From an uncultured Mucilaginibacter sp. (GTDB lineage Bacteria > Bacteroidota > Bacteroidia > Sphingobacteriales > Sphingobacteriaceae): 64,000 nt of DNA. The notes under the pieces were generated by a model that was not told the DNA's origin, ran no database searches, and worked only from the letters and a program-made list of their open reading frames with translations. The stretch's first letter is position 1. The number at the start of each line of letters is the position of its first letter. The position numbers and the translations under genes were made by a program. The stretch lies in assembly GCF_946479965.1 (NCBI RefSeq), contig NZ_CAMLHX010000018.1, forward strand, positions 7,693-71,692, given 5' to 3'. Shown here in pieces: positions 27,464 to 35,465 of the stretch.

Positions 27464-28606
27464 TCAAAACGACTGCCCCAACGCTACGTACAACCCGCTG
27501 AGGCGCGTTTCGCCGGCAGGTTTTAGGCCAATACCATAATCAACACGTACAGCAAGGCCTTTCTCTAAATCAAAGAAGTAGCGCAAACCGCCGCCTAAAT
27601 TAGGCTTGAGTTCAGCAAGAGAAAATTTGTCGCGAAAAACTTCGCCCATACCGGCAAACCCCGCTATACCAATACGCTCGGTTAAGCGATAACGCAGCTC
27701 GCCCTGCCCGGCCACCAGGTTACGGTCGCGGTAACGGCCACCGTAGTAGCCCCGCATTATTTCGTCGTTGCCCATTTGTGGCAACAGGTAAAATGGCGAA
27801 GCGCCGCCGGTAAGGCTTTGGCCCCGGGCGTTAATCCCTAAAATAAGTTTACTGCTTAGTTTTAAAAATTTGGAATATTCAACGTTTATCAGTCCGCCGT
27901 TATAGCCGTTGTTACCAAATACGCCTTTAATAGCTTTAAACTGCGCGGTAAGCATGGAGCCCTTCGTGGTATAAGTATTATTGTCGCGCGAATCATAGAT
28001 CAGGCTCGGACCTAAAAATACTATCGGCCCGCCGTCCTTATCCTGAATGCCGGCACCTGTATCAAAAATGCCTCCCGGTGTTTTATTGTTGTATCTGTAA
28101 TAATATATCCCGCTTAAAAAGCCGATATACAAGTTCCGTTCTACCTGTTTTTCGGCAGCAAAGTCAATCCGTAATCGTTTTTCGTCTAACAGGTCGGCAT
28201 CTCCCTTGCGGGTATTATTACCTATCCCGTAAAAGTTGGCCGGGAAATTTAAAAATGTTATTGCGGCTGTATAATGATATTTGTTTTGCGACGACCAATG
28301 ATTGGTGCTCAGGTTAAACCTGTTTTGCCCCTTGGTGGTAATGGTGGCATAGGTATAAATGTTAGACACGCGTGTTTCGCGGTGCATGGTATCGGTATAA
28401 AAAGAATATAAGCCTGCGCCACCTACTTCTACACCAGTTTCGGGAGCTGATGACAGTACAGGTATCAGCACAAACCCGCCGCGCTTGCTGGTGTCTTTTT
28501 CAAAATACATTTTGCGAATGAATTTTGGAATGATGCGCTGGGCCATAACCGGCTGAAGGCTTTTTGCTATAATAAGAACGGCGGCTATACTTACAATTTT
28601 CTTCAT
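27464..28606 (-). CDS. BamA/TamA-family outer-membrane beta-barrel (POTRA-less)
   Basis: A 380 aa outer-membrane protein with a signal peptide (KKIVSIAAVLIIAKSLQPVMAQ) and a C-terminal Omp85-type barrel without POTRA domains. GGFVLIPVLSSAPETGVEVGG, GPSLIYDSRDNNTYTTKGSML, MRGYYGGRYRDRNLVAGQGE and the terminal aromatic strand are family features; the R-G-Y/F motif of strand 16 corresponds to MRGYYGG. ATGs at 28612 and 28606 are both possible. Its cargo or function is unknown; such short Omp85 proteins are common in Bacteroidota. Confidence 0.85.
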   Translation of the reverse strand: MKKIVSIAAVLIIAKSLQPVMAQRIIPKFIRKMYFEKDTSKRGGFVLIPVLSSAPETGVEVGGAGLYSFYTDTMHRETRVSNIYTYATITTKGQNRFNLSTNHWSSQNKYHYTAAITFLNFPANFYGIGNNTRKGDADLLDEKRLRIDFAAEKQVERNLYIGFLSGIYYYRYNNKTPGGIFDTGAGIQDKDGGPIVFLGPSLIYDSRDNNTYTTKGSMLTAQFKAIKGVFGNNGYNGGLINVEYSKFLKLSSKLILGINARGQSLTGGASPFYLLPQMGNDEIMRGYYGGRYRDRNLVAGQGELRYRLTERIGIAGFAGMGEVFRDKFSLAELKPNLGGGLRYFFDLEKGLAVRVDYGIGLKPAGETRLSGLYVALGQSF

Positions 28607-28830
28607 AAACATACGGTGTTGCTAATATAGCTTTTAGCGCCGGCATTGCGGCTATACTTAACGTATTGGATATTATTAATAAATAATACTGAAATTGGTT
28701 TTAGTGCAGGTGCCCAACTCGTTATTTAAATGCGTACTTATACGCATTTTTTAAAGTGTAAATGCGCTCGTAATAGTTTATTATTACTTGTTACTTTATG
28801 ATATTAAAACAATGACCCTGCAATACCTAT

Positions 28831-28870
28831 GGCCATTTATATTAGTAGCAATTAATGTAAATGGCCTTTT
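28831..28870 (+). promoter_or_regulatory. strong hairpin in the leader of the lipoprotein/two-component operon
   Basis: Arms GGCCATTTATATTA (28831-28844) and TAATGTAAATGGCC (28853-28866) pair over 14 bases with one G-U, loop of 8, followed by TTTT. It lies 40 bases before the lipoprotein ATG in a divergent promoter region, with no upstream plus-strand gene to terminate, so it may act as an attenuator or a leader structure. Confidence 0.55.
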
Positions 28871-28909
28871 AACTTAAAACAATTAACACACCTTAAACAC
28901 ACAACAATT

Positions 28910-29416
28910 ATGAAACCAACCCCGATGTTATTTTTAACCGGCCTTTTGCTGGGAAGTATGCTTTTGTTTTCGCAATGTAAAAGAGAGGAAGAGTACGATC
29001 CGTTGATACCTTATGACGAAGCTAGGGCACAGGAACACTTCATTTCGGTTGATACCGCGGCAAAATATACCTGGCTTTTCAGAAAAGGAAAAGCTACGCT
29101 TGGCCGCGAATTGAAAGATAGCACCTACCTGAGTAAAAAGTTCAACATGCCCCTATCAGAGTCATTTAACCGCGATGCTATAGCAGCTTTACTTAATCAA
29201 CCCGGCGCAAAAGGTATGAGAATATATCTTGGGCAGGATGAAGCAGGTTTGGTAAGATTGGTACTTGTGGCTGTTGACAAGAAGGGCAATGATATTACCG
29301 GGCACGACGGGAAAATTATGAAATATACTGCCAACGCAGGCTCAGATGACGCTGTTATATTAGAAGCGGGCCAGCGTTGCCCTACTTTATGCAGCACAGA
29401 CGGCCCCCTTGACTAA
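28910..29416 (+). CDS. hypothetical lipoprotein
   Basis: A 168 aa lipoprotein: signal segment (MLFLTGLLLGSMLLFSQC, lipidated Cys about residue 23), then a soluble part with conserved-looking blocks YDEARAQEHFISVDTAA, ALLNQPGAKGMRIYLGQDE and VRLVLVAVDKKGNDI, ending in a C-x-x-x-C pair (RCPTLCSTDG). It is not recognised as a named family. It is the first gene of a plus-strand run with a 7-TM protein (12-base gap), a histidine kinase and a LuxR-type regulator, so it may be an extracytoplasmic sensor or ligand-binding part of that pathway. Confidence 0.75.
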   Translation: MKPTPMLFLTGLLLGSMLLFSQCKREEEYDPLIPYDEARAQEHFISVDTAAKYTWLFRKGKATLGRELKDSTYLSKKFNMPLSESFNRDAIAALLNQPGAKGMRIYLGQDEAGLVRLVLVAVDKKGNDITGHDGKIMKYTANAGSDDAVILEAGQRCPTLCSTDGPLD

Positions 29417-29428
29417 TCAAATTCAGGA

Positions 29429-30094
29429 ATGGCTGATATCATTAATTTTTTTTTAAGTCAATCTTTACTTGTCCCAATAATAATAGGCTTTGTAAGGTTA
29501 AGGCATTTTAACAGGAATTATCGCCCGTTTTTTGTACTGCTGATAATTGGTTTTTTTGCAGAACTGGCAAGCTTTATTTTTATTGATCATTTTCATAAAA
29601 GTAACGCCGGTGTTATTAAAATATACAGTTTGCTGGAGAGTGTAATACTGCTGTATCAGTTTTACTTATGGAAGGATGAAAGAAGGCGGCGATTGATATT
29701 TGGCTTTTTGTGGACCGCCTGCCTGGTGTTCTGGATAGTTGAGGTTATGGTGTTTAATAACTTAAACACCTTTAGCCCATATTTCAGAGTGTTTTACGCT
29801 TTTGTATTGGTGTTGTTAAGCATCAACCAGATCAATTCCATGATTTTTTATCACGAAGGAAGTTTATTTAAAAACCCCAGGTTTATATTGTGCCTGGGGT
29901 TTATTGTTATTTTTTTATACCAGATAATTTACGAAGCTTCGTTTTTTATAGGCTCAGAACAATCAGCGGTAGCCAATAAAATTATCATCGGCTTTGGATA
30001 TATAAATTTCGCCATAAATTTATTGTATGCTGTCGCGATGTTTTTTATTACCGGTAAAAAGAATGATTATAGCCGCTATTTTAGCGAGCAGTAA
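29429..30094 (+). CDS. hypothetical seven-TM membrane protein
   Basis: A 221 aa polytopic protein with about seven hydrophobic helices (near 8-22, 34-53, 62-80, 88-108, 117-137, 150-170 and 183-207) separated by short loops, and a charged C-terminal tail (KKNDYSRYFSEQ). No catalytic motif or known family was recognised. It ends three bases before the frame of the downstream histidine kinase. Because that kinase has only one TM helix and no sensor domain, this protein is a candidate membrane sensor for it. Confidence 0.75.
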   Translation: MADIINFFLSQSLLVPIIIGFVRLRHFNRNYRPFFVLLIIGFFAELASFIFIDHFHKSNAGVIKIYSLLESVILLYQFYLWKDERRRRLIFGFLWTACLVFWIVEVMVFNNLNTFSPYFRVFYAFVLVLLSINQINSMIFYHEGSLFKNPRFILCLGFIVIFLYQIIYEASFFIGSEQSAVANKIIIGFGYINFAINLLYAVAMFFITGKKNDYSRYFSEQ

Positions 30095-30118
30095 AAATTG
30101 ACTGTAAGTACTCATAGT

Positions 30119-30856
30119 ATGGAAGACAGGTTGTTTTATACGGTTATTATAGTTTCAATACTGATAGCTATTGTAATTGTATTTTTTGTGATCTCGGTTA
30201 TACGTTATCATAAGCGTTACATCCACTTGCAAAAAGAGCGTATTCAGGCGCAGATAATGATACAAGAGCAGGAGCGGAAACGCATTGCAAACGATCTGCA
30301 TGACAGCCTGGGTCCGATGCTTTCAACGGTAAAGCTATACATGCACAGTATAACAGTTGATAATGATACCGACAAGCAATCATTAGATAAAGCATCTGAC
30401 TACATTGATGAGACCATTGGCAACCTGCGCGAAATATCCTACAATCTGTTGCCTAACAGTTTAAGCCGCAACGGGCTGGTAACCGTGGTGAAAGAATACC
30501 TGGCCCGTCTTTCTGGTCGGCATGCCATTAAGATAAGTTTTGAAGCGACTAAGGAGGTCAGCATCTCTCAAAATACTGAACTACACCTTTTTCGGATTAT
30601 CCAGGAAGTAGTGCAGAATACTATAAAGCATTCCGGTGCCACAACACTAAAGTTAAGGCTTGCCCGCCAACACGATGGCTTGTTTTTGCTGACTGAAGAT
30701 AATGGTAAAGGCTTCGATCTGTACAATACCCGCGAAGCATCAAAAGGGCTTGGTTTAAAAAGTATAGAGAACCGTTGCGAAATGATAAATGCCAGCTTAA
30801 AGATAGTTGCAAAGAAGAGTGAGGGCTGCAAAATAATTATAAAGATACCTGATTGA
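30119..30856 (+). CDS. sensor histidine kinase, HisKA_3 type, single TM
   Basis: A 245 aa NarX/DesK-type kinase. One TM helix (about 6-28) is followed by a short coiled linker, the phosphoacceptor His61 in RIANDLHDSLGPMLS, and a HATPase domain with the N box (IIQEVVQNTIKHSGAT), G1 box (EDNGKGFD) and G2 box (GLGLKSIENRCEMI). It has no periplasmic sensing domain. ATG 30119 begins directly at the TM helix; a TTG at 30098 would add seven residues. It pairs with the response regulator 71 bases downstream. Confidence 0.9.
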   Translation: MEDRLFYTVIIVSILIAIVIVFFVISVIRYHKRYIHLQKERIQAQIMIQEQERKRIANDLHDSLGPMLSTVKLYMHSITVDNDTDKQSLDKASDYIDETIGNLREISYNLLPNSLSRNGLVTVVKEYLARLSGRHAIKISFEATKEVSISQNTELHLFRIIQEVVQNTIKHSGATTLKLRLARQHDGLFLLTEDNGKGFDLYNTREASKGLGLKSIENRCEMINASLKIVAKKSEGCKIIIKIPD

Positions 30857-30927
30857 TAATAATGGATTTGATTTAAACTTAATTATTTAATTTTAGCGCA
30901 CATTAATACCCCATAATTGAAAAGCCG

Positions 30928-31596
30928 ATGCATTATAATATAAATATTGTAATTGCCGATGATCACGAAATATTTCTGGATGGCCTCGCGTTGATGTTAT
31001 CCAGGCAACCCAATTTTAACATTTGCGGCAGGGCGTCAAACGGTGTGCAATTGATGGAAATTGTGGATCGCGAAAAACCCGACATTGTATTAACCGATAT
31101 CCGCATGCCTGTGGTTGACGGTATTCAAAGCACCAAACAAATATTGGCGGCCTATCCGGCTATGGGTATTATAGCGCTGTCAATGTTTGATGAAGAAAAC
31201 CTGGTGGTTGAAATGTTAGAAGCAGGGGCAAAAGGCTACCTGCTTAAAAACGCCCATAAAGACGAGATAATTGATGCAATAAACACTGTGCATCAAAACA
31301 AAATATATTACTGCGCCAAAACATCCTTTCTATTGGCTAGTATGATTGTTAGGAGCAGAGCGGGTAACGCCACCCAGCAACCTGCCGTAGTGCTAAATGA
31401 CCGCGAAAAAGATATCATAAAGATGATATGCCAACAGCAAACCACCCAGGAAATTGCTGATAAAATTTACCTGAGCAAACGCACCGTTGAAGGCTACAGA
31501 GTAAAAATACTGGAGAAGATCCAGGCCAAAAACATAGCTGGTGTCGTTATCTTCGCGCTTAAAAATAATATTATTACGGAAGAAGATGTGCTGTAG
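30928..31596 (+). CDS. LuxR/NarL-family response regulator
   Basis: A 222 aa two-domain regulator. The receiver domain shows the acidic pair DD (residues 11-12), phosphoacceptor Asp57 in VLTDIRMP, the Ser/Thr position in IALSMFD and Lys in GYLLKN. The C-terminal GerE helix-turn-helix (about 150-215) has LNDREKDIIKMIC, TTQEIADKIYLSKRTVEGYRVKILEKI. It is the cognate partner of the preceding kinase; its targets are unknown. Confidence 0.93.
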   Translation: MHYNINIVIADDHEIFLDGLALMLSRQPNFNICGRASNGVQLMEIVDREKPDIVLTDIRMPVVDGIQSTKQILAAYPAMGIIALSMFDEENLVVEMLEAGAKGYLLKNAHKDEIIDAINTVHQNKIYYCAKTSFLLASMIVRSRAGNATQQPAVVLNDREKDIIKMICQQQTTQEIADKIYLSKRTVEGYRVKILEKIQAKNIAGVVIFALKNNIITEEDVL

Positions 31597-31806
31597 CAAG
31601 TTCTTTAGTAATCTAACCGTTATATTGTCGAGGGTCTCCCTGGCAAGTTATCTTCGTTGATATTCCTATAATTCAATATTTCGCATTGGATATTTTGCCG
31701 TTTGCGTTTTTCTCCCTTTTTCTGACGTATTTGCCCGCTTCCAAATTGCGTATAACCACGCTCTTATTAAGGTAGTTGCACTAATATCCCCGCGGTTTTT
31801 CTGGCC

Positions 31807-31814
31807 TATGTTTG
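31807..31814 (+). promoter_or_regulatory. -7 promoter-like element of the duplicated-domain protein gene
   Basis: TATGTTTG matches TAnnTTTG; the start would be about 98 bases before the ATG at 31917. It lies in the 320-base gap 31597-31916, where nothing else was recognised except a 6-bp GC hairpin (CGCCGG 31881-31886 with CCGGCG 31894-31899) in the presumed leader. No TTG at standard spacing is present, so confidence is modest. Confidence 0.4.
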
Positions 31815-31916
31815 ATCTGTCAAATAAACAACAAACAATTACCCGAAAGCCGAAAAGGGGATCAAAGAGTAGGCAAACAACGCCGGTCACATCCCGGCGA
31901 AAAACCAACATCTGCC

Positions 31917-33971
31917 ATGAAAGAGAATGAAGAAAAATTAAGCAACTTACGGAGTGTGTTCCATGCGGTACATGCTTCAAGTTACCTGGCCACATCAAAC
32001 GCGTTTGATGGCCTGAAAGAAAAAGTAGTAGCCCATGCAGGCAACACTTTTTACGAGGAGATTAAGTCTGTTTCTTATCACCCCGACCTTAAAACCCTCG
32101 AAGCAATTATTACCGCCAAGCGTGATAACGGCTATAATGGTACCTTATGTACTGATGGTTCATACGCCTTTGTGCGTTTTTACCTGGATTACGGGCATGG
32201 ATGGGAAGACCAGGGCTACTCGGCGGTTAATGAGCATGATATCCCAACCGGACAGGATTGCAAAAAGCAGCCTGAAAAACCACTGAGTTATTCAGCATCG
32301 CTTAAAATTACACCCAAAACCAACAAATGCAGTGTGCATGTATTGCCTAAAGTAAGGGCCGTGTTAGAGTGGAACAAAATCCCACCGGCTAACAACCCGC
32401 ACTACAGTTCAGTATGGGGTAACACGGTTGACGATCATATCCAGATAAAACCGTCAAAAAACATCATCATTAAAAACCCAATATTTACTGATGTATTGGA
32501 GTTGGCCCTTGCACATCCCACACTGAAAATAGCGGACGCCGCCAAACTGATAAAAGGGGGCGAAAAGGCTTTAGAGGAATCAAAGGCGACAGAGCAACCT
32601 TTATCATTAGGCGAACTGGCTAAACTTTACAGCGGAAAAACCGCGGTATCTCCCGGCCGTTACGCGTTACAGCATGTATTGCCGGTGCTGCATAGCTATG
32701 ATTCGGTTGCGGCAGCCAAAAGCATCCAATCATGGAAGGACTTAAAAATAGACGTTAGTGCTATTTTGGCCGAACTGGAAAAAACCAATGCCAATGTAGT
32801 GTACGAGCAGTTGGAAAGTGTGGGCCTTGACTATAACCTGGAGCAGTTTGTAGCATCCTTCCGTATAAAAAAAGCAGCAGGCTACTCAGGCGACCTTTGC
32901 AGCGCGGGTAGTTTGGAATACGTCGCTTTCTGGGCCGATTGGGGCAACGACTGTAAATGGGATTATGTAGGCACTACCACCGTTAACGTGCATGATATTA
33001 ATGATATACCAGGCGAAGGTTTATCATACGCGGCGATATTACCGTTTGATTTTAATAAAGTGCGTAAAACATGTACTAATCCAGGGGTGGTAAAAATACG
33101 TGCGGTGCTGTCATGGAATTCTGCGCCGTCAACAACTGATGCTGATAAATTGCAATACTGGGGCAACCGCCTGGATACGTATATCCAAATAAAACCAGGT
33201 GTGGGCACAGGTACTTTAAAACCTATCTTTAATATATTGGGCGGTATACCTGTTGACAAGATCAGCAATACCGACGGTTTAACTACACCCGGCGCAAAAT
33301 TTGCCCTTAACCAACAGCCGGTGCATGATTTTAGTCCGTTTGGTGGTGTAGTGGTTATTCAGGGGCCTTCATTTGTGGGCCATAGATACCGTGTTAAAGT
33401 AACCAACCTAAACACTTTGGCCAGCTACTACATAAACAACGATTTTGTTGCTGTGGGATGGTTAATGGGCCCTCCGTATGTGCAATACACCAATATACAG
33501 GCTGATCCGGTTACCTTCTATTACAACTACCAGCCGTTTGAAAAAAACACCGATAACGTACTGGCACGTTGGAGCCCGGGCACCAACGACCTGTTAAAGT
33601 TGGAGCTGGAAATTGAAGGTGTTGCCGGTGTATTTACCAAATACATCCAAATGGATAACCAATCGCCGGCCATTACGCTTAATGTTGATGACCTTGGCAA
33701 CTGCACGCATTATAAAGTTGGTGATACCATAACAGGCACCTACTCGGTATACGACAAGCATTTGTTGAGCTACTCGTTGGTAAGCAGCTTTGGTGGTTCG
33801 GTGAGTGGCAGCACTAACCAGATGGACAATTTTGCTTTCAACACAGGCGCGACAACATCGCCTTGCGGCAAAATATCGCTTTCGGCTTACGAGAAAACCA
33901 TCTACAACAGCCAGTCGACAAACAACAGCAGTTATGTTGAACGCATAATATGCCTGCAAAAAAAGCCGTAA
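31917..33971 (+). CDS. unrecognised 684-aa protein with an internal domain duplication
   Basis: Two homologous modules occupy about residues 44-180 and 296-427. Each contains a GYxGxLCxxGS segment, an aromatic YVxFWxDWG-type strand, a HDI turn, LSYxAxL, KVRAVLxWNxxP and ends WGNxxDxxIQIKP. The linker between them is helical. The C-terminal third (about 455-684) is beta-rich and resembles immunoglobulin-like repeats (RYRVKVTNLN, LLKLELEIEGVAG, ALVD-type turns). No signal peptide, lipobox or type IX C-terminal signal was seen. No family is recognised. The gene stands alone, after a two-component operon and before a terminator. ATG 31917 is chosen because the upstream open frame overlaps the promoter-like box. 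Confidence 0.8.
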   Translation: MKENEEKLSNLRSVFHAVHASSYLATSNAFDGLKEKVVAHAGNTFYEEIKSVSYHPDLKTLEAIITAKRDNGYNGTLCTDGSYAFVRFYLDYGHGWEDQGYSAVNEHDIPTGQDCKKQPEKPLSYSASLKITPKTNKCSVHVLPKVRAVLEWNKIPPANNPHYSSVWGNTVDDHIQIKPSKNIIIKNPIFTDVLELALAHPTLKIADAAKLIKGGEKALEESKATEQPLSLGELAKLYSGKTAVSPGRYALQHVLPVLHSYDSVAAAKSIQSWKDLKIDVSAILAELEKTNANVVYEQLESVGLDYNLEQFVASFRIKKAAGYSGDLCSAGSLEYVAFWADWGNDCKWDYVGTTTVNVHDINDIPGEGLSYAAILPFDFNKVRKTCTNPGVVKIRAVLSWNSAPSTTDADKLQYWGNRLDTYIQIKPGVGTGTLKPIFNILGGIPVDKISNTDGLTTPGAKFALNQQPVHDFSPFGGVVVIQGPSFVGHRYRVKVTNLNTLASYYINNDFVAVGWLMGPPYVQYTNIQADPVTFYYNYQPFEKNTDNVLARWSPGTNDLLKLELEIEGVAGVFTKYIQMDNQSPAITLNVDDLGNCTHYKVGDTITGTYSVYDKHLLSYSLVSSFGGSVSGSTNQMDNFAFNTGATTSPCGKISLSAYEKTIYNSQSTNNSSYVERIICLQKKP

Positions 33972-34014
33972 AATAATTCGTCTCAATTTTTTAGGGGAGT
34001 TAATAGTGACGAAG

Positions 34015-34051
34015 CCCGTCGGTGCATTTGTGTGTGCCCGGCGGGTTTTTT
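34015..34051 (+). terminator. terminator of the 684-aa protein gene
   Basis: CCCGTCGGTGCA (34015-34026) pairs with TGCCCGGCGGG (34035-34045), one bulged T and one G-U, followed by TTTTTTG. It lies 44 bases after the stop. Confidence 0.85.
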
Positions 34052-34101
34052 GTTTTTTGGGGTGGAGGTATAAAAGCTTTGGACTAAAAAAAGAAAGACG
34101 G

Positions 34102-34180
34102 GGGTGGCTCAGAGCCGGGGTGAGCCACCGTGAGCCCCGTGAGCCGCCGTGAGCCCATGTGAGCTCCCGTGAGCCACCCT
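34102..34180. repeat. GGGTGGCTCA palindrome enclosing TGAGCC decamer repeats
   Basis: GGGTGGCTCA (34102-34111) is the exact complement of TGAGCCACCC (34170-34179). Between them run tandem, imperfect units beginning TGAGCC (TGAGCCACCG, TGAGCCCCG, TGAGCCGCCG, TGAGCCCATG, TGAGCTCCCG) with a 9-10 base period. The same palindrome recurs at 54259-54286. It lies after a terminator and before the deoxyhypusine-synthase-like gene. Confidence 0.85.
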
Positions 34181-34227
34181 CATTTTTGCATTTGCAAAAA
34201 CCCCAGTCCTCTTTCCGTCAAAATACC

Positions 34228-34235
34228 TACTTTTG
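34228..34235 (+). promoter_or_regulatory. -7 promoter-like element of the DHS-like gene
   Basis: TACTTTTG matches TAnnTTTG, 22 bases before the ATG at 34258. No good -33 element was found at standard spacing. It supports 34258 over an upstream in-frame ATG at 34159 that lies in the repeat. Confidence 0.4.
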
Positions 34236-34257
34236 CCCTTTCAAAATTGAAACGATA

Positions 34258-35238
34258 ATGAGCACTACCAAAGGACCCATCTCTCAGTTTATTGAGAGAA
34301 ACTACCTGCATTTTAACGCTGCCGCCTTGATGGATGCAGCTAAAGGTTATGAAACACACCTTACCGAGGGCGGTAAAATGATGGTGACCCTTGCCGGTGC
34401 CATGAGTACCGCCGAGTTAGGCATATCGTTGGCCGAAATGATCCGTCAGGGTAAAATAGACATCATTTCGTGCACGGGCGCTAACCTGGAAGAGGATATT
34501 ATGAACCTGGTGGCGCACTCGCATTATAAACGTGTACCTAACTATCGCGACTTAAGTCCGCAGGATGAGTGGGATCTGTTAGAAAACCATTACAACCGCG
34601 TAACCGATACATGCATACCCGAAGAAGAAGCTTTCCGCCGTTTACAGAAGCACATCCATAAACTTTGGAAAGATGCTGATAATGCCGGCGAGCGTTATTT
34701 TCCGCATGAATACATGTACAAAATGCTGTTAAGCGGCGTTTTGGAGCAATATTATGAGATAGACCCAAAAAATTCATGGATGCTTGCTGCTGCAGAAAGG
34801 AACTTGCCTATTGTAGTACCGGGTTGGGAAGATTCAACCATGGGTAACATCTTTGCATCATACGTAATAAAGAATGAAATAAAAGCCGTTACCATGAAGA
34901 GTGGTATAGAATACATGGCTTGGCTGGCCGACTGGTATGTTAAAAATTCATCGGGTAAGGGAATAGGTTTTTTTCAGATTGGTGGTGGTATAGCAGGTGA
35001 TTTCCCGATTTGTGTTGTACCGATGCTTTACCAGGACATGGAGATGCCGGAGATACCCTTCTGGAGCTATTTCTGCCAGATATCCGACTCAACAACTTCA
35101 TACGGTTCATACTCCGGCGCTGTGCCGAATGAGAAAATTACCTGGGGTAAATTAGACATACATACACCAAAGTTCATAGTAGAGTCTGACGCTACCATAG
35201 TAGCGCCACTTATATTTGCGTGGATATTAGGACAATAA
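34258..35238 (+). CDS. deoxyhypusine synthase-like protein without the usual catalytic lysine context
   Basis: A 326 aa NAD-binding protein of the deoxyhypusine synthase superfamily: FIERNYLHFNAAALMDAAKGY, MMVTLAGAMSTAELG, ISCTGANLEEDIMNLVAHSHY, PIVVPGWEDSTMGN, and a C-terminal TSYGSYSGAVPNEKITWGKL. In eukaryotic and archaeal DHS the GGG motif is followed by xxKHH, whose Lys forms the enzyme-spermidine intermediate; here it reads GGGIAGDFP, so Lys is absent. Bacteria lack the eIF5A substrate, and bacterial homologues may make polyamines such as homospermidine or do something else. The true reaction is unknown. Confidence 0.8.
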   Translation: MSTTKGPISQFIERNYLHFNAAALMDAAKGYETHLTEGGKMMVTLAGAMSTAELGISLAEMIRQGKIDIISCTGANLEEDIMNLVAHSHYKRVPNYRDLSPQDEWDLLENHYNRVTDTCIPEEEAFRRLQKHIHKLWKDADNAGERYFPHEYMYKMLLSGVLEQYYEIDPKNSWMLAAAERNLPIVVPGWEDSTMGNIFASYVIKNEIKAVTMKSGIEYMAWLADWYVKNSSGKGIGFFQIGGGIAGDFPICVVPMLYQDMEMPEIPFWSYFCQISDSTTSYGSYSGAVPNEKITWGKLDIHTPKFIVESDATIVAPLIFAWILGQ

Positions 35239-35351
35239 CAAAAAAAAAGCTGTAAGCTAACAGATTGGCAATAATTATAACAGTTAGGTGTAAATTTTTT
35301 AAAAATTCTATTTATTTAGAAAGATTATAAATTAGTTATTACTGTCATTTA

Positions 35352-35385
35352 TTTGTCAGCGATTATTTAATAAATTATACTTTTG
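35352..35385 (+). promoter_or_regulatory. promoter of the act-cox respiratory operon
   Basis: TTTG (35352-35355), spacer 22, TACTTTTG (35378-35385): a full match to the Bacteroidota -33/-7 pattern. It would give a leader of about 75 bases before actA. No other promoter-like site was noticed in the short gaps of the operon down to coxA. Confidence 0.6.
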
Positions 35386-35465
35386 TGGCTGAAAAATTGG
35401 CTAAAAGTGCGTGCTTTTAACAATTTCAATACATAAAAATAAACTATTTAGCACAATACAACTTT

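Noticed and set aside
31666..31998. A minus-strand frame of 110 codons across the gap before the 684-aa protein
   Set aside because: It overlaps the start of a real gene, has no signal, domain or promoter evidence and reads as random sequence.
31917..33971. Type IX secretion C-terminal sorting signal on the 684-aa protein
   Set aside because: The C-terminus (VERIICLQKKP) lacks the conserved CTD motifs and the protein has no N-terminal signal peptide.
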